Below, piece by piece: positions 29,460-37,535 of a stretch of 64,000 bases of DNA. Each line of letters starts with the position of its first letter. Position 1 is the stretch's first letter. Both the position numbers and the translations under genes were made by a program. The stretch lies in contig JADJUJ010000021.1 in assembly GCA_016710765.1 (NCBI GenBank), positions 1 to 64,000 of the forward strand, given 5' to 3'. Source of the DNA: Lewinellaceae bacterium. Lineage in GTDB: Bacteria; Bacteroidota; Bacteroidia; Chitinophagales; Saprospiraceae. The notes beneath the pieces are model-generated. The model ran no database searches, had not been told where the DNA came from, and saw nothing but the letters and a program-made list of their open reading frames with translations.

Positions 29460-29642
29460 CTGGACTTTAGCCATTGGTCTTTAGTCATTGGCTTCGATCT
29501 CGATTTAAAATACTGTACCAGTTTAAATGCCAGAAATATTGGAATTAAATTTTGAACACTCCTTTTAAAACAGCATGTGCATTATTTATCAACGAATATT
29601 TTTTTCTGAAAGTGCACACTTAACACAGCACCTAAAGTTCAG
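29460..29642 (+). repeat. Palindromic-ended dispersed element, copy B
   Basis: A 183-bp, more diverged copy. It begins CTGGACTTTAGCCATTGG, has the shared core GGAATTAAATTTTGAACAC and CATTATTTATCAACGAATAT, and ends CTAAAGTTCAG, one mismatch from the inverse of the start. It lies between two plus-strand genes, 22 bases before the oxidoreductase ATG. Confidence 0.75.
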
Positions 29643-29664
29643 CTAAGCTACTAAACAACACTTC

Positions 29665-30663
29665 ATGGCTTCCATAAAACTTGGCGTACTCGGCGCCGGA
29701 CACCTCGGAAAAGTCCACCTCAAATGTGCGCTGTCTGCTGAAAACATCGAACTGGTGGGGTTCTTCGAACCCGATGACGCGAATGCGGCATCCGCAGTAT
29801 CGCAGTACGCTGTGCAGCGGTTTGACTCACCTGAGGCCTTGCTGGCACAGGTTGATGCCGTTGATATCGTAACGCCTACCCCACTCCATTTCAATTTGGC
29901 CGCTATGGCCATCAAGGCTGGCAAGCATGTTTTCATCGAGAAACCGGTAACAGAAACCGTGGAGGAAGGCCTTGCGCTAATGAAGTTGGCTGAAAACGCG
30001 GGTTTAAAAATACAAATCGGCCATGTGGAGCGGTTTAACCCTGCGTTTACCGCCTTACAAGGCATGCCGTTGGCGCCCATGTTTATTGAAAGCCACCGCC
30101 TTGCTGCCTTTCAGCCCAGAGGAACAGAGGTGTCGGTCGTGCTGGACCTTATGATTCACGATCTGGATTTGGTTTTGCACATGATTCAAAGCCCGGTAAG
30201 CCAGGTCAGTGCCAGTGGAGTGGCGGTTTTGAGCAACACCCCCGACATTGCCAATGCCCGGGTTGAATTTGCCAATGGTGCAGTAGCCAACCTTACGGCC
30301 AGCCGCATTTCCCTGAAACAAATGCGGAAAATGCGCCTCTTTCAGCAGGATGCTTACATCAGCCTCGACTTTTTGGATAAAAACGCACAAATAGTGCGGT
30401 TATACAACCAGGATGCCGCTGATTTGCCCCCAGCAGAGCAATTGATGGAATTTGAAACCAATGCCGGTAAAAAGTGGCTACAACTTCAAATGCCGGAAAC
30501 AGAACCTGTCAATGCCATTCAACGCGAATTGGAAACCTTTGCCGACAGCATCCTCCAAGATTCCACGCCTGCCGTTACCTTATCGGATGGCTTTGCCGCG
30601 CTGCAACTGGCCCACCAAATCCTGCGGGAGATGGAAATCCGGAAAAAAGCGGCAGATTTGTAA
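29665..30663 (+). CDS. Gfo/Idh/MocA family oxidoreductase
   Basis: A 332-residue NAD(P)-dependent oxidoreductase. The Rossmann domain starts LGVLGAGHLGKVHLKC; DAVDIVTPTPLHFNLA and HVFIEKPVTE are the classical family motifs, the latter with the conserved EKP lysine. The C-terminal alpha/beta domain has GHVERFNPAF and DLMIHDLDLVLHM. Substrates in the family are sugars, inositols or related compounds; none can be named here. The GGAGATGGA repeat tract starts about 20 bases after its stop. Confidence 0.88.
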   Translation: MASIKLGVLGAGHLGKVHLKCALSAENIELVGFFEPDDANAASAVSQYAVQRFDSPEALLAQVDAVDIVTPTPLHFNLAAMAIKAGKHVFIEKPVTETVEEGLALMKLAENAGLKIQIGHVERFNPAFTALQGMPLAPMFIESHRLAAFQPRGTEVSVVLDLMIHDLDLVLHMIQSPVSQVSASGVAVLSNTPDIANARVEFANGAVANLTASRISLKQMRKMRLFQQDAYISLDFLDKNAQIVRLYNQDAADLPPAEQLMEFETNAGKKWLQLQMPETEPVNAIQRELETFADSILQDSTPAVTLSDGFAALQLAHQILREMEIRKKAADL

Positions 30664-30681
30664 GCCTCGGCTGGGAATCTG

Positions 30682-30777
30682 GAGATGGAGGAGATGGAGG
30701 AGATGGAGGAGTTGGAGGAGATGGAGGAGATGGAGGAGGTGGAGGAGATGGAGGAGATGGAGGAGATGGAGGAGAAG
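30682..30777. repeat. GGAGATGGA tandem repeat tract
   Basis: About ten copies of a 9-base GATGGAGGA unit with two substitutions (GTTGGAGGA, GGTGGAGGA), a purine-rich plus strand. It is open in one frame as a Met-Glu-Glu run, but this leads into a signal-peptide gene and is unlikely to be translated. Confidence 0.9.
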
Positions 30778-30852
30778 TTTAGGTCAGTACAATTCACTGT
30801 GCCATTTTGCTTAAAACATCATCCTTCCATTTCTTATAAAACCCATACAATT

Positions 30853-31290
30853 ATGAAAAAACTGCTGTTTACGCTACTGATTTTAGGCAGTGCCATACAC
30901 CTGCTGGATGCGCAAACACCGGCCCAACTGGCTGATATAAAAACCTTTGAGCAAGCCCGCTACAAAGCGATCCTGGCCAACGACCTCAGTACCTTGGAAA
31001 CCATGGTGGCGCCTGATCTTATTTATACCCACTCCATCGGTGTAGTAGAGAATAAGGCACAATACCTGGAAGCTTTGGCCAACAGCACCTACAAATTCTC
31101 CCGTTTTGAAACCGACAGCACCTTGTACCGCATGGTCAATAAAAATACGGCTGTAGCCACGGGCATATTGCGGGTTGCCGGGCTTGTACAGGGAAAGCCT
31201 TTTGATATTACGGCCCGTTTTTCTGCACTGTATGTGCGCCGGAAAAAGCATTGGATGTTGCATACCTGGCAAACGACCAAGTTGCGCTGA
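30853..31290 (+). CDS. Secreted DUF4440 / NTF2-like protein
   Basis: A 145-residue protein. The signal peptide MKKLLFTLLILGSAIHLLDAQ defines ATG 30853; the longer frame from 30685 only adds the Met-Glu-Glu repeat. The mature domain is a cone-shaped NTF2-like fold of the DUF4440 type: FEQARYKAILANDLSTLETMVAPDLIYTH matches its N-terminal helix and strand, and RRKKHWMLHTWQTTKL its last strands. Such proteins bind small ligands or are enzymes in other contexts; the role here is unknown. Confidence 0.8.
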   Translation: MKKLLFTLLILGSAIHLLDAQTPAQLADIKTFEQARYKAILANDLSTLETMVAPDLIYTHSIGVVENKAQYLEALANSTYKFSRFETDSTLYRMVNKNTAVATGILRVAGLVQGKPFDITARFSALYVRRKKHWMLHTWQTTKLR

Positions 31291-31332
31291 CCCTTGACTT
31301 TCATCTTTTGCTGGGCCCATTTAAACCTTGCC

Positions 31333-32643
31333 CTATCGAAAGGCATTTTGGTAAAAATCAACCACACGTTCGTCGGTAATTACATCCTGATGCCTGATGG
31401 GGTGTTTCAACACAATACCTTCCAGCGTTCTGCAACGGCTCATGGCAACATACAATTGCCCGTGCTCAAAGGCGCCACCCTGTAAATCGATGACTACCTC
31501 ATCAAAGGTTTTACCCTGGCTTTTATGGATGGTTATGGCCCAGGCCAGTTTGAGCGGGTACTGCCGGAAGGAGCCCACCGACTCGGTATCAATACCGCCA
31601 CTGGCATCGCTCTTGTACCGGATAATCTCCCAGTCGGCCATAGCAACCTGAATGCTATTCCTTTTTCCATTGTCGGCTTTCACCTCCACCGTGATGCTGT
31701 TTGGTCCCAGCGCCGTGATTTTCCCAATGGTACCATTGACGTACTGCTTTTCGGAGTCATTTTTTACAAACATCACCTGTGCACCAATACGCAAGCGCAG
31801 CTGCGACTCCGTTGGATACAAAACCGGGTCAAAATGCCCTTTTACCTCGGCTTGATAGGACTGTTCTTCGGTATATAGTTGCTCCAACGCCAGACGGTTA
31901 ATGCGGTCGGCTGTTGCATTGCGTGCGCTCAGCGTGATATACCCATCCGTTGCCATAAATGTGGGGTTGTACCGCTCATTGAGGTCTTCTAAATCGTCCT
32001 GATCAAGTTCGTTAACTCGGATGGCCTCCAGCAAACGCAAAAAATGCCGGGATTCCTGCCGGTACACCTTGCGCAATTCCAGCATTTCCAGGGCAAAATC
32101 AGGCTCCTGGCATACTTTTGCAGAGAAAAAGTATGCCGTATCGTAGTAATCGGTGAAATAGGCCGCTTCAACCGGGTCGCGGGTCACCACGGGCGGTAAT
32201 TGAAACAGGTCGCCAAAGAAAACCACCTGAACCCCGCCGAAAGGGCGAAAATCCTCCCGGTTCACCCGAAGAAAACGGTCGATTCCATCGAGTAAATCGG
32301 CGCGCACCATCGATATTTCATCAATCACGAGTACCTCCAGATTTTGGAAAAGGCGTTTTTGGTCCTTCCTGGCAAGCTTCCGCGAGGCTTCCTGTGGGGT
32401 CACGATACGGGGTGGAAATCCAAAAAAAGAGTGAATGGTTTGTCCCTGTACATTTAATGCGGCAACGCCAGTGGGCGCCAGTACAACTGTTTTCTTTCTG
32501 GTCGTATTCCTGAACAACTGCAGCAATGTGCTCTTTCCGGTGCCGGCTTTTCCCGTAATGAACATGCTCCGATTGGTTTTTTCCAACAGATCGAGCACAT
32601 ATCTGAAGTCATCGTTTAGTACCAGGGCTTCCTTTTCAATCAT
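31333..32643 (-). CDS. Pif1/RecD-like SF1 helicase
   Basis: A 436-residue AAA/SF1B helicase of the Pif1-like group. Walker A is FITGKAGTGKSTLL near residue 32; motif Ib-like APTGVAALNVQGQTIHSFFGF follows, then the Walker B VLVIDEISMVRADLL. The C-terminal UvrD_C_2-like motif is AWAITIHKSQGKTFDEVVIDL, followed by LYVAMSRCRTLEG. It should unwind 5'-tailed DNA. Four bases separate it from the DUF1028 gene upstream on the same strand, so they are likely cotranscribed. Confidence 0.88.
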   Translation of the reverse strand: MIEKEALVLNDDFRYVLDLLEKTNRSMFITGKAGTGKSTLLQLFRNTTRKKTVVLAPTGVAALNVQGQTIHSFFGFPPRIVTPQEASRKLARKDQKRLFQNLEVLVIDEISMVRADLLDGIDRFLRVNREDFRPFGGVQVVFFGDLFQLPPVVTRDPVEAAYFTDYYDTAYFFSAKVCQEPDFALEMLELRKVYRQESRHFLRLLEAIRVNELDQDDLEDLNERYNPTFMATDGYITLSARNATADRINRLALEQLYTEEQSYQAEVKGHFDPVLYPTESQLRLRIGAQVMFVKNDSEKQYVNGTIGKITALGPNSITVEVKADNGKRNSIQVAMADWEIIRYKSDASGGIDTESVGSFRQYPLKLAWAITIHKSQGKTFDEVVIDLQGGAFEHGQLYVAMSRCRTLEGIVLKHPIRHQDVITDERVVDFYQNAFR

Positions 32644-32647
32644 CAGG

Positions 32648-33655
32648 TTACAGTTTCATTAGCCGATCCAGGTCGGCAGTGTCTACTGTTAACAATCCAA
32701 CTTTAACGATCCGGGGCAAGGTTGCTTGCCAAACCCGCTCCTCTTCGAATATCCGCTGAAACATAGGAATCGCCTCCTCCATCCTGCCGGCATTGGCCAA
32801 TCCAACGGCCGTCCAAAACTGCAACTCTGCCCGATCGGGTAATAGCGCCATGGCCTGACTGTAAGCCGCGCGCGCCTTATCCATTTCCTGTACTTCCATG
32901 TAATAATCACCCTTGTTCATGTATTCATATGCCGTGTGAACGGTGTACAAGCGCCGCAATTCAGCAATAGGTTGTGGACTGTCGTCAACGCGCAGGTCCA
33001 CCAAACGCTCATCCCAGGGCTTTCCCTCGCTTTTGGGTGCTACGACCAATACCGCGGCCGACTGCTGCCCGCGGTAATCGCCACCGGCCGCTTGTGCCCC
33101 TTCCAGGGCCAACAGCAAACGCTCGGCCAATGGCTTTCCAACAGAAGATTCATATGCCCGCTGCATGCTGTTGCAAACTTCAGGGCCCAGCATCATGTTT
33201 GATTGTACGCTGAACTGGTGCCCTTCCGTATGGCAGGCGTCTTGGATGCAGTTGTCTCCCGTAAAGGAAGCCACATTGCCCGGGACATCCAAACTAGCTA
33301 CCTGACGAACCTCCCGACCCGGATCTTCCGACAATAAACTGTCGAGCACAACTGCGGCAGGCATACCGGATTTCAGCATGGCCAGTCCCCGGGGGCCAAA
33401 TGATTTGTTGACAAATGACTGCGTTGCCACCACCCCAACGCCAGCTTCCCCCCAGGATACTACTGTCCCTACCGAGAACCAATGGGACTGAACGGCAACG
33501 CCCATTTCTCCGGTTTGCTGATCACGGGCAACAATAGAAAAAGTATGCGCCAGCGGCTCTGCTCCAAATGCAGATTGCCCCAAAACCAACGTTGTTGGTG
33601 ACAGGCTATACGATACCAGTAAATACAAGGGAAAAAATCGTTGACATACACGCAT
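32648..33655 (-). CDS. DUF1028 family secreted protein with C-terminal TPR-like repeats
   Basis: A 335-residue protein with an N-terminal signal region (MRVCQRFFPLYLLVSYSLS). The DUF1028 domain (about 35-235) starts HTFSIVARDQQTGEMGVAVQSH and includes GVGVVATQSFVNKSFGPRGL; this is a Ntn-hydrolase-like fold of unknown activity. After it, about 255-320 form two TPR-like helical pairs (YEYMNKGDYYMEVQEMDKARAAYSQAMALLP). The start at 33655 is chosen because the longer frame adds residues unlike a signal peptide. A fused TPR suggests a protein-protein role. Confidence 0.8.
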   Translation of the reverse strand: MRVCQRFFPLYLLVSYSLSPTTLVLGQSAFGAEPLAHTFSIVARDQQTGEMGVAVQSHWFSVGTVVSWGEAGVGVVATQSFVNKSFGPRGLAMLKSGMPAAVVLDSLLSEDPGREVRQVASLDVPGNVASFTGDNCIQDACHTEGHQFSVQSNMMLGPEVCNSMQRAYESSVGKPLAERLLLALEGAQAAGGDYRGQQSAAVLVVAPKSEGKPWDERLVDLRVDDSPQPIAELRRLYTVHTAYEYMNKGDYYMEVQEMDKARAAYSQAMALLPDRAELQFWTAVGLANAGRMEEAIPMFQRIFEEERVWQATLPRIVKVGLLTVDTADLDRLMKL

Positions 33656-33804
33656 AGGGCTACAATTTTGATGTGGCAAGTGTTCAAAGCACGAATTCGC
33701 ATCACGCCATAATTACTGAGCCTGTACTTATAAAACAATACAGGCTCAGCAAATATAACACAAGCACCGGCTTACCAAAGGAAAGTGTTGTGCCCCCTCT
33801 TCTG

Positions 33805-36558
33805 CTAATCTGGTTTCAGCCGGTTGAATAATCCAATGGACAACCCGATGAGCATCATAATCGACCCCAGCCAAACCAAATTGATGCCTGGAAAAAGAAT
33901 CGCTTCCAGGACGATGTAATCCGAACGTGGCGCATTTTCTGCAATATCAACGGGCAAACTGCGCTGTATAGCATCAGCCTGGGCAATTGAAACGGTTAGA
34001 ACTCCCGTTTTAGGATCGATATCGGAAAACTGAAAATGCAGTCCTTCTGCCGGCACCTCGTCCTTCAAACTAAAAGGTTGGTTGTTGCGGATCATGTATA
34101 CAGGAGTCGCTGCGTACTGTTTTCCATTGGGCGTCTTAATATCAAGCATTGCCGCAACGGCGATATCGCCTGGCTCGGCGCTGTAGTTTTGGTGTTCCAC
34201 ATTGCGTTCTACCTTGGTAAAGCGCACATCATAACCCTTGTACTGAAAACTTTCACCCTCGTGCAATGGGAACTGTTCGGACTTGAGTTCTCCCTCTGTT
34301 TTAAAAATCTTCTCCATGGTAGCCTCCGTCAGGCGAATCCGCATTTGCATCTGCCCGATATCGGCAGGAAGGGTAAAACCACCCTGGCCTGGCCTGATGT
34401 ACATGACCGGTTGAGCTGGATAACTTTTAGGATTGTCCAGGGAATACACCCGCAACTGCAATCCAAAAGCCAGGTCGCCCTTTTGAGGCTGATAATCGTG
34501 GTGTTGGGGCTGCTTGGTGATTCCTTCAACGATGATGTAATGTTTTTTTGTAAAAATGGTGTCACCAACGGTCGCATCGTACGACTGAAACTGCAGGCTG
34601 TCTTCCTGTGATTTTGCAAAATCACGGTCGAGTTCACCCCGAGGAAGCGAGGTAACATGGGTGAATATATCGCGGTTCCAGTAATGCTGGGTAGAAGGGT
34701 TCGCTGCCACAACTTTGGAAAACTGGCGGTCGTACATCACATTGGGCTCTAGTACAAATGGATCTCCCAGGAGGTTTCCATTGGCGTCGAGTTGCCGGAA
34801 CTGCACTTTGAACGTACGGGTTTGTCGTTCAACGGTATCCTGCAAGTAGGTAGCTTCAAGCCCGTTTTTCATGGGCATAGGTGCTTCCTTCATCAGAATG
34901 ATGTTCTGATTCATGGTTTTTGCATCAGCTCCCTCGATCAGCCCATCCATGGCAAATGGATTGGTAGAGAGCCATTGCTTATTCAAGCCCGTGCCCATAA
35001 TACCGAGCACCAGCACGCCAAAGCCAAAGTGTGATACTGCGGAAGCGCCCAGTTTCAGGTTGCCTTTCAATACAGTAAAAAGATAGCTGGCATTTGCCAC
35101 GAGGGTGAACATGGCAGCAAAAAGCAAGGCAAAATACTGCCAGGCATGAGCCTCCAGCCACATGGCATTGAGCATCGTCAGCAATACCGCGCCGGCTGTT
35201 GCAATGCCCATTTGAACACCAAATTTTCGAAACCAGCCCTGCCAATTGCGCTCATTGTAACGCATAAATTGCGCAATACCCGAAAGCAATCCCATAAAAA
35301 CAGCAATCCACAATTGGTAGCGGTTGTGGTGAGCGATTGGATCCTTTAGGGCTGCGCCGATGTAATCAGGGCTAAAACTCTTGACAATTTTATTCCAAAC
35401 CGGCAACGAGGTAGATCCGGTAATCAATACCGCAGAGAAAAAGAGTACCAGGGCGCCGATGAACATCCAGAACTCCCGTGATTTTACAGATTCCTCGCGT
35501 TTGATCTCGGGAATGCCTTTGATGCGACTGAAAAACATCACCAGCGACATCAAAGAGAAAATGCCGATGAAGAGTATCAGCTGCAAACCTAATCCCATCT
35601 CGGTGAACGCGTGGGCTGAAGTATCCCCCAGTATACCACTGCGCGTCAGATAAGTAGAATACAGAATCAGAATGAAGGAAAGCAGGTAATAGGCATAGGT
35701 GCTTTTGATCGAATAACCCGTATTCCGGGCGATCAGGTTGGCGTGAATGCCTGCAACCATGATTATCCAGGGTACCAGGGAGGTATTTTCAACCGGATCC
35801 CAGGCCCAGTACCCGCCGAAGGACAGGGCTTCGTAAGCCCAGGCGCCTCCCATCAGGATACCCGTGCCAAGGATAGCGCCAGAAAAGAGCGACCACTGTA
35901 AAGCCGGCCGGAGCCAGTCTTTGTGATCGCGCAACCAAAGGCCTGCAAAGGCAAAGGCAAAGGGCACTATTGTGGATGCAAAACCCAGAAACAAGGTGGG
36001 CGGGTGAATGGTCATCCAGTAATTTTGCAGCAAGGGATTCAGTCCATTGCCGCTAATCTTAGACAAATAATCTGCTTGCTGAAAAATAGGCGCATCCATC
36101 GTGTCACGAAGCAGGTCGAATGGACTGGCGCCCAGGCGCTTTGACCCAATGTACAGGCCCAATAACATGGAACCGATAAACCCTTCAGCCAGGGCGATAA
36201 TCGTCATAACAGGGCCTTCCCACTTTCCGGAGCGGAGAATAAGGAGCACACCAAGGATAATATGCCAAAAACTCCACAGCAGAAAACTTCCCTGCTGTTC
36301 CTTCCAAAAGGCGGAAAAAGTATACTTAAACGGCAGGTCGTCTGAAATGTTAGACCAGGCATACTGGTACTCGTAATACTTGTTGACCAGAATAAAAAAC
36401 AAACTGGCAATGATTCCCAGTGTAGCAAAGCCGTGCACTAAAAAGGAGAAGCGGCCAATGTTACGCCAGCCTTCCGACTCGGGCTTGTCGCGTTGCTGGG
36501 TTGCAAAAAAATAGGCCAATGCGGAAAGCAAACAAGCCGCAAAGGAAAGCACTACCAA
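33805..36558 (-). CDS. Cytochrome c biogenesis protein, CcsA/CcmF-type haem lyase
   Basis: A large inner-membrane protein of about 917 residues with many transmembrane helices. The tryptophan-rich haem-handling motif is GGYWAWDPVENTSLVPW, and the periplasmic C-terminal region (about 560-860) holds conserved beta-rich segments. It takes part in haem attachment to apocytochrome c, together with the ccmE product encoded just upstream. The start is uncertain: TTG 36558 is the first standard codon in frame, but GQIGHLLVVLSF, which resembles family N-termini, extends further up and overlaps the YcxB-like stop region. Confidence 0.85.
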   Translation of the reverse strand: MVVLSFAACLLSALAYFFATQQRDKPESEGWRNIGRFSFLVHGFATLGIIASLFFILVNKYYEYQYAWSNISDDLPFKYTFSAFWKEQQGSFLLWSFWHIILGVLLILRSGKWEGPVMTIIALAEGFIGSMLLGLYIGSKRLGASPFDLLRDTMDAPIFQQADYLSKISGNGLNPLLQNYWMTIHPPTLFLGFASTIVPFAFAFAGLWLRDHKDWLRPALQWSLFSGAILGTGILMGGAWAYEALSFGGYWAWDPVENTSLVPWIIMVAGIHANLIARNTGYSIKSTYAYYLLSFILILYSTYLTRSGILGDTSAHAFTEMGLGLQLILFIGIFSLMSLVMFFSRIKGIPEIKREESVKSREFWMFIGALVLFFSAVLITGSTSLPVWNKIVKSFSPDYIGAALKDPIAHHNRYQLWIAVFMGLLSGIAQFMRYNERNWQGWFRKFGVQMGIATAGAVLLTMLNAMWLEAHAWQYFALLFAAMFTLVANASYLFTVLKGNLKLGASAVSHFGFGVLVLGIMGTGLNKQWLSTNPFAMDGLIEGADAKTMNQNIILMKEAPMPMKNGLEATYLQDTVERQTRTFKVQFRQLDANGNLLGDPFVLEPNVMYDRQFSKVVAANPSTQHYWNRDIFTHVTSLPRGELDRDFAKSQEDSLQFQSYDATVGDTIFTKKHYIIVEGITKQPQHHDYQPQKGDLAFGLQLRVYSLDNPKSYPAQPVMYIRPGQGGFTLPADIGQMQMRIRLTEATMEKIFKTEGELKSEQFPLHEGESFQYKGYDVRFTKVERNVEHQNYSAEPGDIAVAAMLDIKTPNGKQYAATPVYMIRNNQPFSLKDEVPAEGLHFQFSDIDPKTGVLTVSIAQADAIQRSLPVDIAENAPRSDYIVLEAILFPGINLVWLGSIMMLIGLSIGLFNRLKPD

Positions 36559-36566
36559 TAAATGAC

Positions 36567-36986
36567 CTATTTGACCTGACTCATGGGTGAAGTATACAAT
36601 AAAAACAGGTTTGGGGTTTCGGCCAACCGTTGTACTTCACTCCAGACATACAATGCATTGAAGGTTTCGCCATGCATGTCAAAACCTTTCGCATGAATTT
36701 GGCAACGGCGTTTTTCCTGCATCTGTGGGTTCATTTTAAAGTTCTTTTTGCCCGTCTGAAACAGGAACCAACGCCACATCAGGGTAAAAAATACCAGTGC
36801 CACGCCCATGGTCAGGATAACAGAAGGGGTCATCTTTCCCTGCCACCAAAACGTAAACCCCAGCACCAGCACTGCTATCACCATCCACCACATCATGCGG
36901 CGGCCACGGCCTTTCACGACGTAATGCCAGAGAAATTCGTTAAAGTCGGTCTCGCTGTATTGAAAATGAAGTTCGAATGCCTTCAT
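36567..36986 (-). CDS. YcxB-like membrane protein
   Basis: A 139-residue protein with two adjacent hydrophobic helices (MWWMVIAVLVLGFTFWWQG and SVILTMGVALVFFTLMWRW) and a cytoplasmic C-terminal domain with QIHAKGFDMHGETFNALYVWSEVQRL, matching the YcxB-like C-terminal family. Its ATG lies three bases downstream of the ccmE stop codon. No function is known. Its place between ccmE and the haem lyase may indicate a role in cytochrome maturation or be coincidental. Confidence 0.7.
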   Translation of the reverse strand: MKAFELHFQYSETDFNEFLWHYVVKGRGRRMMWWMVIAVLVLGFTFWWQGKMTPSVILTMGVALVFFTLMWRWFLFQTGKKNFKMNPQMQEKRRCQIHAKGFDMHGETFNALYVWSEVQRLAETPNLFLLYTSPMSQVK

Positions 36987-36988
36987 GT

Positions 36989-37387
36989 TCAACTTTGCTT
37001 TTCAGATCGGATGTACACTTCCTGGTCCTTGTATTTGGAAGGACATTTCAGCAGCATGTCTGATGCATCAAATACACCCTCTTTCATGGCGCCCGTCAGC
37101 ACAACTTGCTCTGAGCGCTCAAAATCCTGGGGTTTTCCAGCATGTAGCACCACTTTACGGACTTCACCTGCGTCATCGCGGAGATAAAAACTCATGTAAT
37201 TGGGATCCTTCTCAGGATTGTATTCAATGGGCTGATCTTTTACCAACTGCCCAACGAGCTTGACGGCTTCACCAGACTTGGCTGCGGAGCTAAAGTTCGC
37301 ATACGTCGTCACGTCGCGGCTGGCAGAGGTCAGAACGCCGATCGCTACGGCCACTACGACAATCGCAATTAACTGTGACTTTTTCAT
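36989..37387 (-). CDS. ccmE: Cytochrome c maturation haem chaperone CcmE, Cys variant
   Basis: Periplasmic haem chaperone with an N-terminal anchor (MKKSQLIAIVVVAVAIGVL) and an OB-fold of about 100 residues. Classical CcmE binds haem covalently through His in HxxxY; here the equivalent is Cys115 in KCPSKY, with Tyr119, i.e. the CxxxY type known from some other lineages. It starts an apparent operon with the YcxB-like and haem-lyase genes. No ccmA, ccmB, ccmC or ccmH homologue is in this window. Confidence 0.85.
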   Translation of the reverse strand: MKKSQLIAIVVVAVAIGVLTSASRDVTTYANFSSAAKSGEAVKLVGQLVKDQPIEYNPEKDPNYMSFYLRDDAGEVRKVVLHAGKPQDFERSEQVVLTGAMKEGVFDASDMLLKCPSKYKDQEVYIRSEKQS

Positions 37388-37424
37388 ATAACCAGAGTAA
37401 ATAGGTAACTTACATTGTTAACTG

Positions 37425-37432
37425 CAAAAGTA
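37425..37432 (-). promoter_or_regulatory. Candidate -7 element for ccmE
   Basis: TACTTTTG on the minus strand, 37 bases before the ccmE ATG. It forms a divergent promoter pair with the site at 37493. Confidence 0.45.
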
Positions 37433-37492
37433 ACACCTTTAATACTGGTTGAAAGTTATGGAACCGTCAAAAAATAATCAAAATCTTTATTT

Positions 37493-37500
37493 TACTTTTG
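37493..37500 (+). promoter_or_regulatory. Candidate -7 element for the AraC-type regulator
   Basis: TACTTTTG on the plus strand, 35 bases before ATG 37536. No clear -33 TTG. Confidence 0.45.
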
Positions 37501-37535
37501 CATCATCCAATCTCCATTCTTGAAAACGCTCTAAT

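Noticed and set aside
30685..30852. A Met-Glu-Glu repeat N-terminal extension of the DUF4440 gene
   Set aside because: A typical signal peptide begins at 30853, and the extension is simply the GGAGATGGA tract read in frame.
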